Source: Chryseobacterium taichungense
GTDB taxonomy: Bacteria; Bacteroidota; Bacteroidia; Flavobacteriales; Weeksellaceae
Length of the DNA: 64,000 bases
Assembly (NCBI RefSeq): GCF_900109935.1
Contig: NZ_FOBV01000002.1
Location: 620,001 to 684,000 of the forward strand
Direction: 5' to 3'
The stretch's first letter is position 1. Every line of letters starts with the position of its first letter. Under the pieces are notes generated by a model. It was not told the DNA's origin, did not search any database, and saw only the letters and a list, made by a program, of their open reading frames with translations. This document shows positions 15,902-23,361 of this stretch, one piece after another. A program made the translations under genes and the position numbers.

Positions 15902-16552
15902 TTAAATTTTAAGAAGTTCTATTGTCCTTTCCGGATTTTCTGCTGAAAATACAGCATTTCCAGCTACTAATACATCTGCTCCGGCCTCGAAAAGTTTAGC
16001 TGCATTATCGATATTTATCCCCCCGTCAATTTCAATAAGAGCGGTAGAATTATTACTTAAAATAAGATCTTTGGTTTCTGCAATTTTCTTGTATGTATTC
16101 TCAATGAATTTTTGTCCGCCAAAACCTGGGTTTACACTCATAAGCAACACAAGGTCAACATCTGCAATGATATCTTCCAGCATCAGTACAGGAGTGGAAG
16201 GATTCAGGACAACGCCAGCCTTCGCTCCCAAACTCTGAATATGATGAATGGTTCGGTGAAGATGGGTGCAAGCTTCATAATGTACAGAAACAAGATCAGC
16301 GCCCTGATTGATGAATTCTTCCACATATTTTTCAGGTTCCACAATCATGAGATGCACATCAACAAACTTTTTGGCATGCTGCTGAACTGTCTTCATCACA
16401 GGAAAACCAAATGAGATGTTGGGAACGAATCTTCCGTCCATTACATCCACATGAAGCCAATCGGCCTGTGAATTATTTATCATCTCTATATCTCTCTGCA
16501 GGTTTCCGAAATCTGCAGCCAACAGGGAAGGAGCAATAAGTTTTGTTTTCAT
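15902..16552 (-). CDS. rpe: Ribulose-phosphate 3-epimerase
   Basis: A 216-residue TIM-barrel enzyme interconverting ribulose 5-phosphate and xylulose 5-phosphate. Conserved features: LIAPSLLAADFGNL, the metal ligands in LHVDVMDGRFVPN and DVHLMI, VNPGFGGQKF, and the phosphate-binding IDGGIN and VAGNAVF. Full family length. It is followed upstream, on the same strand, by two further genes (16579 and 16868), so a three-gene unit is plausible. Confidence 0.96.
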   Translation of the reverse strand: MKTKLIAPSLLAADFGNLQRDIEMINNSQADWLHVDVMDGRFVPNISFGFPVMKTVQQHAKKFVDVHLMIVEPEKYVEEFINQGADLVSVHYEACTHLHRTIHHIQSLGAKAGVVLNPSTPVLMLEDIIADVDLVLLMSVNPGFGGQKFIENTYKKIAETKDLILSNNSTALIEIDGGINIDNAAKLFEAGADVLVAGNAVFSAENPERTIELLKI

Positions 16553-16578
16553 TTTTACTTTTATACTTTTCTATTATA

Positions 16579-16866
16579 TTATTGAATCAAACAATACACA
16601 AAAACACTTCCTAAAATAATTGTTTCAATGACTGTTAACTTAATATTACTGAATTTGAGCACCAGTAATCGGTCAACGATGAATAATACCAAAGGTACTA
16701 CGCTGCACACGAGTAAAGTTTCGAGAATCATTTTATATGCCGAACCTATTTTCGGTGGATCAAACCATTTATATACGATCAAAAAAAGAACATAACTAAA
16801 ATATAATGCTGTCAAAACGGATACAAATGTCGGCTTACTGACAAGATGATTCAAGAAATTGCTCAT
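16579..16866 (-). CDS. Small integral membrane protein
   Basis: A 95-residue protein with three predicted membrane helices: FVSVLTALYFSYVLFLIVYK, ETLLVCSVVPLVLFIVDRLL and TVIETIILGSVFVYCLI. No family recognised. Its start codon lies 1 bp from the stop of the M42 peptidase gene, indicating tight co-transcription. Confidence 0.7.
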   Translation of the reverse strand: MSNFLNHLVSKPTFVSVLTALYFSYVLFLIVYKWFDPPKIGSAYKMILETLLVCSVVPLVLFIVDRLLVLKFSNIKLTVIETIILGSVFVYCLIQ

Positions 16867-16867
16867 T

Positions 16868-17941
16868 TTAATGATACTTAAGTTTCATTTCCGGTTGAAT
16901 TTTAAGAAGAGTTTCATAAATCAGCTTAATCACATTTCCTACGTCTTCTTTAGAAACCATTTCTACCGTCGTGTGCATGTACCGTAACGGCAATGAAATC
17001 AGTGCACTTGGAACTCCACCGTTAGAGTGTGCAAAAGCATCCGTATCAGTACCGGTCATTCTGCTTGCAGCAGCTCTTTGGAAAGGAATTTTTTCAGTTT
17101 TTGCTGTTTCTATGATCAATTCTCTGATCGTATGATGAACGCTTGGTGCAAAAAATACAACCGGTCCGTCACCACATTTCTGATCACCTTCTTTTTTCTT
17201 TTCGATCATCGGAGTAGAAGTATCGTGGGTAACATCTGTTACGATTGCAATATTTGGCTTTATCGTATCTGCAATCATATCAGCACCATACAATCCCACT
17301 TCTTCCTGAACAGAATTGGTAATGTACAAACCGAAAGGAAGTGATTTTTTATTTTCCTTTAAAAGACGTGCCACTTCAGCAATCATGAAACCTCCGATCC
17401 TGTTATCTAAAGCTCTACAGACAAAATACCTGTTGTTCATTTCAAAAAATTCATCAGGATAAGTAATCATGCACCCGATATAGATTCCCATTTCCTCTAC
17501 TTCTTTTTTTGAAGTTGCCCCACAGTCGATAAAAATATTTTCAATTTTAGGAGTAGGCTCGTTCTGATTCGTTCTGGTATGAATAGCCGGCCATCCGAAA
17601 ACACCTTTTACAATTCCGTTTTCTCCATGAATGTGAACAACTTTGGAAGGAGCTATCGTCTGATCTGAACCGCCGTTTCTGATTACATAAATCAATCCGT
17701 CATCTGTAATATAATTCACGTACCATGAAATTTCGTCTGCATGGGCTTCGATCACCACTTTAAATTCAGCTTCATGATTGATAATACCATAGCATGTACC
17801 ATAATGATCGACCTCAGTTTTGTCAACATAAGATTTTATATAATCCATCCAGATTTTCTGGCCTTCATGCTCATATCCGGTAGGGGAAGAAGTATTTAAA
17901 TATTTTTCTAAAAATTTCAAAGATTTCTTATCAAATTTCAT
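16868..17941 (-). CDS. M42 family metallopeptidase (aminopeptidase)
   Basis: A 357-residue co-catalytic zinc aminopeptidase of the FrvX/glutamyl-aminopeptidase type. Visible metal-ligand regions: VIEAHADEISWYV (His-x-Asp), CRALDNRIGG (bridging Asp), SVQEEVGLYGA (Glu-Glu), TDVTHDTSTP (Asp) and a late His in LRYMHTTVEMV. It hydrolyses N-terminal residues from peptides in the cytoplasm, usually as a dodecamer. Divergent from the DUF4294 gene and first gene of a likely unit with the small membrane protein and rpe. Confidence 0.92.
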   Translation of the reverse strand: MKFDKKSLKFLEKYLNTSSPTGYEHEGQKIWMDYIKSYVDKTEVDHYGTCYGIINHEAEFKVVIEAHADEISWYVNYITDDGLIYVIRNGGSDQTIAPSKVVHIHGENGIVKGVFGWPAIHTRTNQNEPTPKIENIFIDCGATSKKEVEEMGIYIGCMITYPDEFFEMNNRYFVCRALDNRIGGFMIAEVARLLKENKKSLPFGLYITNSVQEEVGLYGADMIADTIKPNIAIVTDVTHDTSTPMIEKKKEGDQKCGDGPVVFFAPSVHHTIRELIIETAKTEKIPFQRAAASRMTGTDTDAFAHSNGGVPSALISLPLRYMHTTVEMVSKEDVGNVIKLIYETLLKIQPEMKLKYH

Positions 17942-17992
17942 AAAAAGGAATGATTTTTGCGTTTAATTTTCTTTATAATAGGTGTAAAAATA

Positions 17993-18697
17993 ATGAAATT
18001 TAGCAAGATTTTTTGTCTTTATCTTTTCTTTTTTGGGGTGAGTGTTTTTGGTCAGAAAGATTCTGTTATTGCAAAGCCATTAAGCCAATACCCTCAGGAA
18101 CTTTTAAAGGTAGACGAATTCGGAAATAAATATTTTTATGATGAACGGCAGAAAGCGAAAATCTATGAAATAAATGGCGAGACGGTGGTTGTAATGGATG
18201 AATTGATTTTGCTTAACAAACCGAAATTCAACAATCAGCTCGATAGGAATTATTACTATTTTTTAAATAAAAAACTATACAGGGTTTATCCACTGTTTGT
18301 AACTGCTCTGCAGCAATATAGAGACATTCAGGGAGAAATGAATAATCTTGACAGTAAAGCAAAAAGAAAATACATAAAAGATCGTCAGAATATCCTTGCG
18401 GACCAATATGAGAAGCAGCTTCGGGATTTGACCACAACAGAAGGACAGATTTTTGCGAAGTTGATGAACAGAGCTACCGGAAAAAATGTGTATGAAATTA
18501 TTAAGGAGCTAAGAGGCGGCTGGAGTGCATTCTGGTGGAATCTTAAAGGTAAAATGGCAGATATCGATCTCAAAGACAAATATGATCCGCACAATAAAAC
18601 TACCGATCAATACCTTGAGTCACTGCTTCAGTCAAACTGGAACTCAGGCTACCTTCAGCCTTATCCGGGAGCAAATAATTTCAAAGTTTACAAATAA
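17993..18697 (+). CDS. DUF4294 family exported protein
   Basis: A 234-residue protein. The start at 17993 opens a signal peptide (MKFSKIFCLYLFFFGVSVFG); the longer TTG-initiated frame from 17957 is less likely. The body matches DUF4294 of Flavobacteriia: NKPKFNNQLDRNYYYFLNKK, LYRVYPLFVTALQQY and IIKELRGGWSAFWWNLKGK. DUF4294 has no known function; conserved Trp/Gly segments suggest an enzyme or binding protein in the periplasm. Terminated by a strong hairpin. Confidence 0.85.
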   Translation: MKFSKIFCLYLFFFGVSVFGQKDSVIAKPLSQYPQELLKVDEFGNKYFYDERQKAKIYEINGETVVVMDELILLNKPKFNNQLDRNYYYFLNKKLYRVYPLFVTALQQYRDIQGEMNNLDSKAKRKYIKDRQNILADQYEKQLRDLTTTEGQIFAKLMNRATGKNVYEIIKELRGGWSAFWWNLKGKMADIDLKDKYDPHNKTTDQYLESLLQSNWNSGYLQPYPGANNFKVYK

Positions 18698-18713
18698 TAA
18701 TCAGCATAATTAA

Positions 18714-18743
18714 AATTCCTGTAAGTATTTTCTTACAGGAATT
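18714..18743. terminator. Bidirectional terminator, overlapping the NUDIX stop
   Basis: AATTCCTGTAAG (18714-18725), loop TATTTT, CTTACAGGAATT (18732-18743), then TTTT. The right arm lies inside the last codons of the opposing NUDIX gene. Confidence 0.9.
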
Positions 18744-19149
18744 TTTCTTTCAGTTTATCAAAAACGATTTTATCGACGGGCAAAACAAAAGGATTTTCAG
18801 GGGTATCAATATCAGTCCATTCGGTCTTTTCGATGCACGGATCAAGGATCAGAAAATCTTCTTCATTGATGATATCTACGAGATAATAAATCGTCAGCAG
18901 CTGCTCATTTTCTCTGAAACGTGAGACCAGGAAATTTTCCTGTGTGTAAAAATGTTCAACCACGTTTATCTTTACGTTTAGTTCTTCATCAAATTCACGA
19001 TGAAGACATTCTATTACTCCCTCACCGAATTCCAGGCCACCACCCGGAAATTTCATTAGTGGCTCACCTGCATATTCCTCAAATAAAGCCAAAACTTTTT
19101 TGTCCTTTACAGCACATGCATAAACCCTAATGTTTATCTTGTCTATCAT
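18733..19149 (-). CDS. NUDIX hydrolase
   Basis: A 138-residue protein with a complete Nudix box (GX5EX7REUXEEXGU) reading GGGLEFGEGVIECLHREFDEE at about residues 36-56, with the Glu residues that bind Mg2+. Such enzymes hydrolyse nucleoside diphosphates linked to another moiety. The substrate is not evident; the short length fits MutT-like house-cleaning enzymes. Its 3' end carries the terminator shared with the DUF4294 gene. Confidence 0.9.
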   Translation of the reverse strand: MIDKINIRVYACAVKDKKVLALFEEYAGEPLMKFPGGGLEFGEGVIECLHREFDEELNVKINVVEHFYTQENFLVSRFRENEQLLTIYYLVDIINEEDFLILDPCIEKTEWTDIDTPENPFVLPVDKIVFDKLKEKFL

Positions 19150-19445
19150 ATATAATAATTTGTAAAGCTAAAATAAGCAATTATGGTTAAAAGGACAATA
19201 CAACAGAATGATAATCCAATTTTGAATATAATTTTGAATTAAAAATAATTTTAACTAAATTAAGATGGATAAACGTTTAACCAAAAAAGCAAGAAAGTAT
19301 CATAATTTCGAATATTTCATTATAACGATTCATAATACTTAAAATTTAAATATGTAATAATCAAAACTTTAAGGAACAAAAAAATAATTATTTAAAAAGC
19401 CGCGAAACTACAATTATTTTTTAAATGTCCAAAAAATAATGCTAT
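19150..19445. other. Intergenic region between divergent NUDIX and LacI genes
   Basis: AT-rich, no ORF with coding character. It must hold the NUDIX promoter on the minus strand and possibly operators for the LacI-type regulator; no clear LacI palindrome was seen. Confidence 0.4.
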
Positions 19446-19476
19446 TGTTTTTTAGTGCTTTTATGAGATATTTTTG
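19446..19476 (+). promoter_or_regulatory. Full Bacteroidota promoter of the LacI-type regulator
   Basis: TTG (19446-19448), 20 nt, TATTTTTG (19469-19476), 17 bp before the ATG at 19494. Same spacing as the promoter at 8547. Confidence 0.8.
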
Positions 19477-19493
19477 CGGTAAAGTCAACCATA

Positions 19494-20492
19494 ATGAAAA
19501 GAGCTTCTATAAAAGATATTGCAAGATTGGCAGAAGTTTCTGTCGCGACTGTTTCCTATGTTCTCAATCAGAAAGAGGGAAGCCGAATAAGTGAAGCTAC
19601 TAGAAAAAGGATTTTGGAAGTCGCACAAAACATCAATTATACACCCAATAAAATTGCCAAAAGCCTTAAAATGCGAAAAAGCAAATTGATAGGCCTTATT
19701 GTGGCGGATATTTCCAATGATTTTTATTCTAATATCGCCCGCAGCATTGAAGACGAAGCCATGAAACTTGGTTACACTCTTCTGATCGGAAGCTGCGACG
19801 AAAATCCGGAAAAATTCAAAAGACTTACGGAATTGTTCTCCGAGCAGCAGGTAGATGGGATGATCATTGCTCCTGTAGTAGATTCAGATGAAGCCATCAA
19901 CAAGCTGATCAGAGAAGAATATCCTATTGTAACGATTGACAGGTATCTTAAAAATATAGATCTTCCTGGGGTAATGATCAATAATTCAGAAATCTCGGAA
20001 CAGATTTGTGATTATTTGCTAAAGAAAAACTTTACAGAACTTATTTATGTCGGATATGATACTGAATTACCACATTTGCTTGACCGAGAAAATGGTTTTG
20101 AAAAAAGAATTGAAAAATCAGATGTTAAAGTAAAAAGAATTTTAACGGGCATTCATAATATTACGGAAGAAGTGCACCATCAGCTGAAAGCAAACCTCGA
20201 TCTTTCTAAAAAAACGGCCATTTATTTTTCAAGTAATAAATTGGGAATTGCCGGGCTGAGATATCTTATCGACAATGAGATAAAGGTGCCTGCAGATGTG
20301 TCACTGGTTGCTTTTGATGAGACAGAAGCTTATTATCTTTTTCCTAGTGAAGTAAGTTTTGTACAACAGCCGCTGGCCGAAATGGCAAGAGAGTCTGTTA
20401 AACTTCTTGATAACCAAATTAACAATTACAATCCGAAAGGAGAAAGAATGATTTTGCAGGCAAAATTTATGGAACGTAACTCTGTAGAATAA
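19494..20492 (+). CDS. LacI-family transcriptional regulator
   Basis: A 332-residue protein with an N-terminal LacI helix-turn-helix and hinge (SIKDIARLAEVSVATVSYVL, ISEATRKRILEVAQNINYTP, ANKIAKSLK-like hinge) and a periplasmic-binding-like sugar domain (LIGLIVADISNDFYSNIA, DGMIIAPV, VSLVAFDETE). It lies 18 bp before a fructokinase-type PfkB gene, so it probably controls uptake or phosphorylation of a sugar, fructose being the best guess from the kinase. Confidence 0.9.
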   Translation: MKRASIKDIARLAEVSVATVSYVLNQKEGSRISEATRKRILEVAQNINYTPNKIAKSLKMRKSKLIGLIVADISNDFYSNIARSIEDEAMKLGYTLLIGSCDENPEKFKRLTELFSEQQVDGMIIAPVVDSDEAINKLIREEYPIVTIDRYLKNIDLPGVMINNSEISEQICDYLLKKNFTELIYVGYDTELPHLLDRENGFEKRIEKSDVKVKRILTGIHNITEEVHHQLKANLDLSKKTAIYFSSNKLGIAGLRYLIDNEIKVPADVSLVAFDETEAYYLFPSEVSFVQQPLAEMARESVKLLDNQINNYNPKGERMILQAKFMERNSVE

Positions 20493-20510
20493 TAATATTT
20501 AAATGACAAT

Positions 20511-21422
20511 ATGAAAGATAAAAATGCTTATATCGTATGTTTTGGGGAGGTTCTTTGGGATATTTTCCCAGAAGGTTCAAGAGCAGGAGGGGCGCCATTT
20601 AATGTAGCTTATCACGTTCATAAGGCGGGGATTGATGTAAAAGTACTCAGCAGAACAGGAAATGATGAGCTGGGCGGCGAGTTAAAACAGAAAATAAAAA
20701 ACTGGGGTATTTCAACAGATTTCATACAAAACGACAATATACACCCGACCAGTATTGTAATCGCTAAAATTGATGAACATAACGAAGCAACATATGAAAT
20801 TATTGATAATGTTGCATGGGATCATATTGAATATCTTCCTGAACACAATGATTTGATTTCTAACGCTGAAGCATTTGTATACGGAAGTCTTTCTTCAAGA
20901 AATGAAAAGACAAAAAACACACTGCTCCAGCTTTTGGAAAAGGCTCAACTCAAAATTTTTGATGTCAACTTCAGGCCTCCTTTTATTGATACAGAGCATA
21001 TTGAAACACTTTTACATAAAGCCGACATTGTAAAAATCAATAAATCCGAACTACAACAAATTTTGGATTTTACCGGCGAAAAATATACGACGGAAGAAGA
21101 GGCTGTACAATATATTCAGAAACGTTTTCAGATTAAAGAAGTTGTTTTAACCAAGGGAAGTGAAGGAGCAAAATATTTCGTAGGTGAAAAAGTGTACACC
21201 GCAGATGCTGTGCCAGTGACGGTTGTCGATACCGTAGGAAGCGGGGATTCATTTCTTTCAGGTTTTATATCAAAAAGAATTTATGATGAAAGTCCTGAAG
21301 AAATCCTTCAACAAGCTGTCGCATTAGGAGCTTTTATTACTTCAAAATCAGGCGCGTGTCCTGAATATGAGTATTCCGATTTTCAGGAATTTAAAAAGAG
21401 TATAAATGCTTCTACCACATAA
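20511..21422 (+). CDS. PfkB-family carbohydrate kinase (fructokinase-like)
   Basis: A 303-residue ribokinase-fold enzyme. N-terminal ICFGEVLWDIFPEG-type motif with GGAPFNVAYHVHKAG (sugar binding), and the C-terminal PfkB signature VDTVGSGDSFLSGF with the catalytic Asp in GSGDSF. Closest in character to bacterial fructokinases (ATP + fructose to fructose 6-phosphate). Co-transcribed with the LacI-type gene 18 bp upstream. Confidence 0.88.
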   Translation: MKDKNAYIVCFGEVLWDIFPEGSRAGGAPFNVAYHVHKAGIDVKVLSRTGNDELGGELKQKIKNWGISTDFIQNDNIHPTSIVIAKIDEHNEATYEIIDNVAWDHIEYLPEHNDLISNAEAFVYGSLSSRNEKTKNTLLQLLEKAQLKIFDVNFRPPFIDTEHIETLLHKADIVKINKSELQQILDFTGEKYTTEEEAVQYIQKRFQIKEVVLTKGSEGAKYFVGEKVYTADAVPVTVVDTVGSGDSFLSGFISKRIYDESPEEILQQAVALGAFITSKSGACPEYEYSDFQEFKKSINASTT

Positions 21423-21508
21423 ATGAAAATCATGGAATATTTTACTAAAAAACTGTAATATTCATGAATAAACTTCGTTTTATATTTAACCAACAAAATT
21501 AAAGCGAT

Positions 21509-21643
21509 ATGAAAAATTTAAAGAAACTGACAAAAACAGAACTTAAGTCAACGTACGGCGGACAACCAAAAAAGTATTGCGTATACTGTGAAAGATTAAA
21601 TAAAACAGTTTGCAGTGAAGTCCCGATCGCACAATGTCCTTAA
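21509..21643 (+). CDS. Double-glycine leader peptide, bacteriocin-like
   Basis: A 44-residue ORF. The first 18 residues form a double-glycine leader: MKNLKKLTKTELKSTYGG, with the hydrophobic/acidic pattern (Leu-Glu-Leu, then Gly-Gly) recognised by PCAT/C39 peptidase transporters. The 26-residue core has four Cys (in KYCVYC, TVCSE and AQCP) and could form two disulfides or be modified. A terminator follows 10 bp later. 'MKNLKKL..EELK.V.GG' peptides occur in Chryseobacterium and are annotated as bacteriocin-like. No transporter or modifying enzyme lies in the window. Start fixed by the leader. Confidence 0.75.
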   Translation: MKNLKKLTKTELKSTYGGQPKKYCVYCERLNKTVCSEVPIAQCP

Positions 21644-21653
21644 CAACTTATGA

Positions 21654-21680
21654 AACCGCTTTTCTGAGGCGGTTTTTCAT
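21654..21680 (+). terminator. Terminator of the double-glycine peptide gene
   Basis: AACCGC (21654-21659) pairs with GCGGTT (21669-21674), followed by TTT and a T-rich tail. Confidence 0.85.
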
Positions 21681-21770
21681 TTTTTATTTAATTATAATTC
21701 TTTATTGTTTAATAATTCTATTCTGTTAAAACTTAAAGGCAATAACCATATATTATACAACAAAAATTAA

Positions 21771-21778
21771 TACATTTG
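21771..21778 (+). promoter_or_regulatory. -7 element of the DUF421 gene
   Basis: TACATTTG fits TAnnTTTG, 18 bp before the GTG start at 21797. Confidence 0.55.
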
Positions 21779-21796
21779 ATGGTATAATAAAAACTT

Positions 21797-22309
21797 GTGA
21801 ACCCTATTTTAGATGTCGTTGTACGATCACTTTGCGTTTATCTTTTTATGGTAGTCGCGATTCGGCTTTTTGGTAAAAATCAGCTTTCACAGCTGAATGC
21901 CGGAGATGTTGTTCTGCTTTTGCTTATTTCCAACGCTGTTCAGAATGCTATGGTTGGAGAAAACACTTCTCTTGAAGGTGGGCTTGTTGCAGCACTTGTA
22001 CTTTTTATTGCCAATTTTATTGTTAAAAGATTAATGTTTTCCAACAGAAAATTAAGCAGTTTTCTTGAGGATAATCCTGTAATTTTAGTGAAAGACGGTA
22101 AAGTAGATCAAGATGCTTTAGATAAGGTAAAAATCAACAAAGATGAACTGGAAGAAGCCATCCGCGAGCATGGTGTTGACAGTATAGATAAAGTGAAGCT
22201 TTCCATCCTTGAAGTTGATGGAAATATAAGCGTAGTATCCGAAGACGAACAAAATAAGCAAACACATTATTCCAGAATTAAAAGAAAATATAAACGCAAA
22301 TACCATTAA
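21797..22309 (+). CDS. DUF421 (YetF-type) membrane protein
   Basis: A 170-residue protein starting at GTG. Helical membrane segments occupy residues about 8-75 (SLCVYLFMVVAIRLFGKNQL; LNAGDVVLLLLISNAVQNAM; EGGLVAALVLFIANFIVKRL), followed by a soluble domain (NPVILVKDGKVDQDALDKVK; LSILEVDGNISVVSEDEQ). This matches the YetF/DUF421 family of unknown function found in the cytoplasmic membrane. It stands alone with its own promoter. Confidence 0.85.
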   Translation: MNPILDVVVRSLCVYLFMVVAIRLFGKNQLSQLNAGDVVLLLLISNAVQNAMVGENTSLEGGLVAALVLFIANFIVKRLMFSNRKLSSFLEDNPVILVKDGKVDQDALDKVKINKDELEEAIREHGVDSIDKVKLSILEVDGNISVVSEDEQNKQTHYSRIKRKYKRKYH

Positions 22310-22432
22310 TTTTCAAAATTAATATTTGTATAAAGTCAGTATTAAAGCATATTTCAAAAGATTTAAATAACTTAATTCACTTTTTTGGCATCAACATTGT
22401 TCCATATATCCGGAAATTTGAAAAGTGAAAAA

Positions 22433-22624
22433 ATGAAAAGTTTGATTAAAATTGTTGGGGTTGCAACAGTTATGCTGATGATGACTTCATGTATTGTTCA
22501 TGAACATCATGGGAGAAGAGGGATGCCTCCGGGACATGCAAAAAAAGTGTATATCTATGAAAAGAGAGGCCACGGACCAGGACATGGTCACCATAAAGGA
22601 CATGGACATGGACGTCACAGGTAA
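22433..22624 (+). CDS. His/Gly-rich small lipoprotein
   Basis: A 63-residue protein with a lipoprotein signal peptide (VGVATVMLMMTSC, lipobox MTSC, Cys 20) and a mature part dominated by His, Gly and Lys (GHGPGHGHHKGHGHGRHR at the end). The start is the Met at 22433; a longer frame from 22385 would bury the signal peptide. Metal binding in the envelope is likely from composition but not shown. Own terminator downstream; paired with another tiny lipoprotein gene. Confidence 0.75.
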   Translation: MKSLIKIVGVATVMLMMTSCIVHEHHGRRGMPPGHAKKVYIYEKRGHGPGHGHHKGHGHGRHR

Positions 22625-22639
22625 AATTAAAAATAGAGA

Positions 22640-22665
22640 GCATCGAATTTTCGGTGCTTTTGTTT
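22640..22665 (+). terminator. Terminator after the His-rich lipoprotein gene
   Basis: GCATCGAA (22640-22647) pairs with TTCGGTGC (22650-22657), one G-T pair, then a T-rich tail. Confidence 0.8.
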
Positions 22666-22723
22666 TTTAACTAATATTTGGCATCCAGCTTGATAAATAT
22701 ATTACAATCACAAACAAAAATTT

Positions 22724-22837
22724 ATGAAAAACTTATCCAAAATGTTACTGGCACTGGCTATGTTTGCTGTGCTATCTTCTTGTCTGCACAGACCGCCGGC
22801 TCCGCCAAGACCGCCTGCACCTCCGCACAGAAGGTAA
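22724..22837 (+). CDS. Tiny Pro-rich lipoprotein
   Basis: A 37-residue ORF: signal peptide with lipobox LSSC (Cys 20) followed by only 17 residues made of Pro, Ala, Arg and His (HRPPAPPRPPAPPHRR). A strong terminator lies 9 bp after the stop, supporting a real transcription unit. The mature part is a short polyproline tail, perhaps a spacer. No family recognised. Confidence 0.6.
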   Translation: MKNLSKMLLALAMFAVLSSCLHRPPAPPRPPAPPHRR

Positions 22838-22845
22838 AAATTAAA

Positions 22846-22867
22846 CCCGGAATTTTCCGGGCTTTTT
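22846..22867 (+). terminator. Terminator of the tiny lipoprotein gene
   Basis: CCCGGAA (22846-22852) and TTCCGGG (22855-22861) followed by C and TTTTTT. Confidence 0.9.
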
Positions 22868-22898
22868 TATTTAGAAAAAAATATTTTAAAAAATTAGT

Positions 22899-23213
22899 TC
22901 AAAATCTTGATTTCTTTGGATTTAAAAAAGTATTAAAGATCATTACTTCCTGTCCAAATTTATCTTCTACACGTTCAGCAATATTCTGAAGCTCACTTTT
23001 CACAAAATCTTCTCTAAGATCATCATTATCAAAAACCAGCAGCAGATTATAATTTTTCCCTTCTTCAATATAGTCGCTATCCACTTCCGAAAGAATATAT
23101 TTATTGACATCCATTAAGTTTTCAGCCATTAAAATCAATGTTTCGTCGATATAATTTTCCCATTCCTCCAGATTGCTTTTCGTACAGTGGAAAGTTATGC
23201 TTAATACGCTCAT
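22899..23213 (-). CDS. DUF4286 family protein
   Basis: A 104-residue protein matching DUF4286 of Bacteroidota: SVLSITFHCTKSNLEEWENY, YILSEVDSDYIEEGKNYNLL and FGQEVMIFNTFLNPK. Small ferredoxin-like alpha/beta fold predicted from the alternating pattern; function unknown; cytoplasmic. Divergent from gyrA. Confidence 0.8.
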   Translation of the reverse strand: MSVLSITFHCTKSNLEEWENYIDETLILMAENLMDVNKYILSEVDSDYIEEGKNYNLLLVFDNDDLREDFVKSELQNIAERVEDKFGQEVMIFNTFLNPKKSRF

Positions 23214-23361
23214 ATTTTATGATTTTTTTAATATTTTGAGTAAAATTCTAAGGCAAAAATCGGCAAATTTTTCGTAAATTAGCCCGTTAATAAAAATTCA
23301 AAAAAAATAATTTTCAGACGTACAGCTAAGGGTCTGACTGTCATTATAATAAAATTTGTTT

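Noticed and set aside
17957-17992. Upstream TTG start of the DUF4294 protein
   Set aside because: The Met at 17993 starts a proper signal peptide; the extension would bury it.
22678-22989. 103-residue ORF overlapping the tiny lipoprotein
   Set aside because: It reads out of frame through a lipoprotein gene and its terminator, then antisense to the DUF4286 gene.
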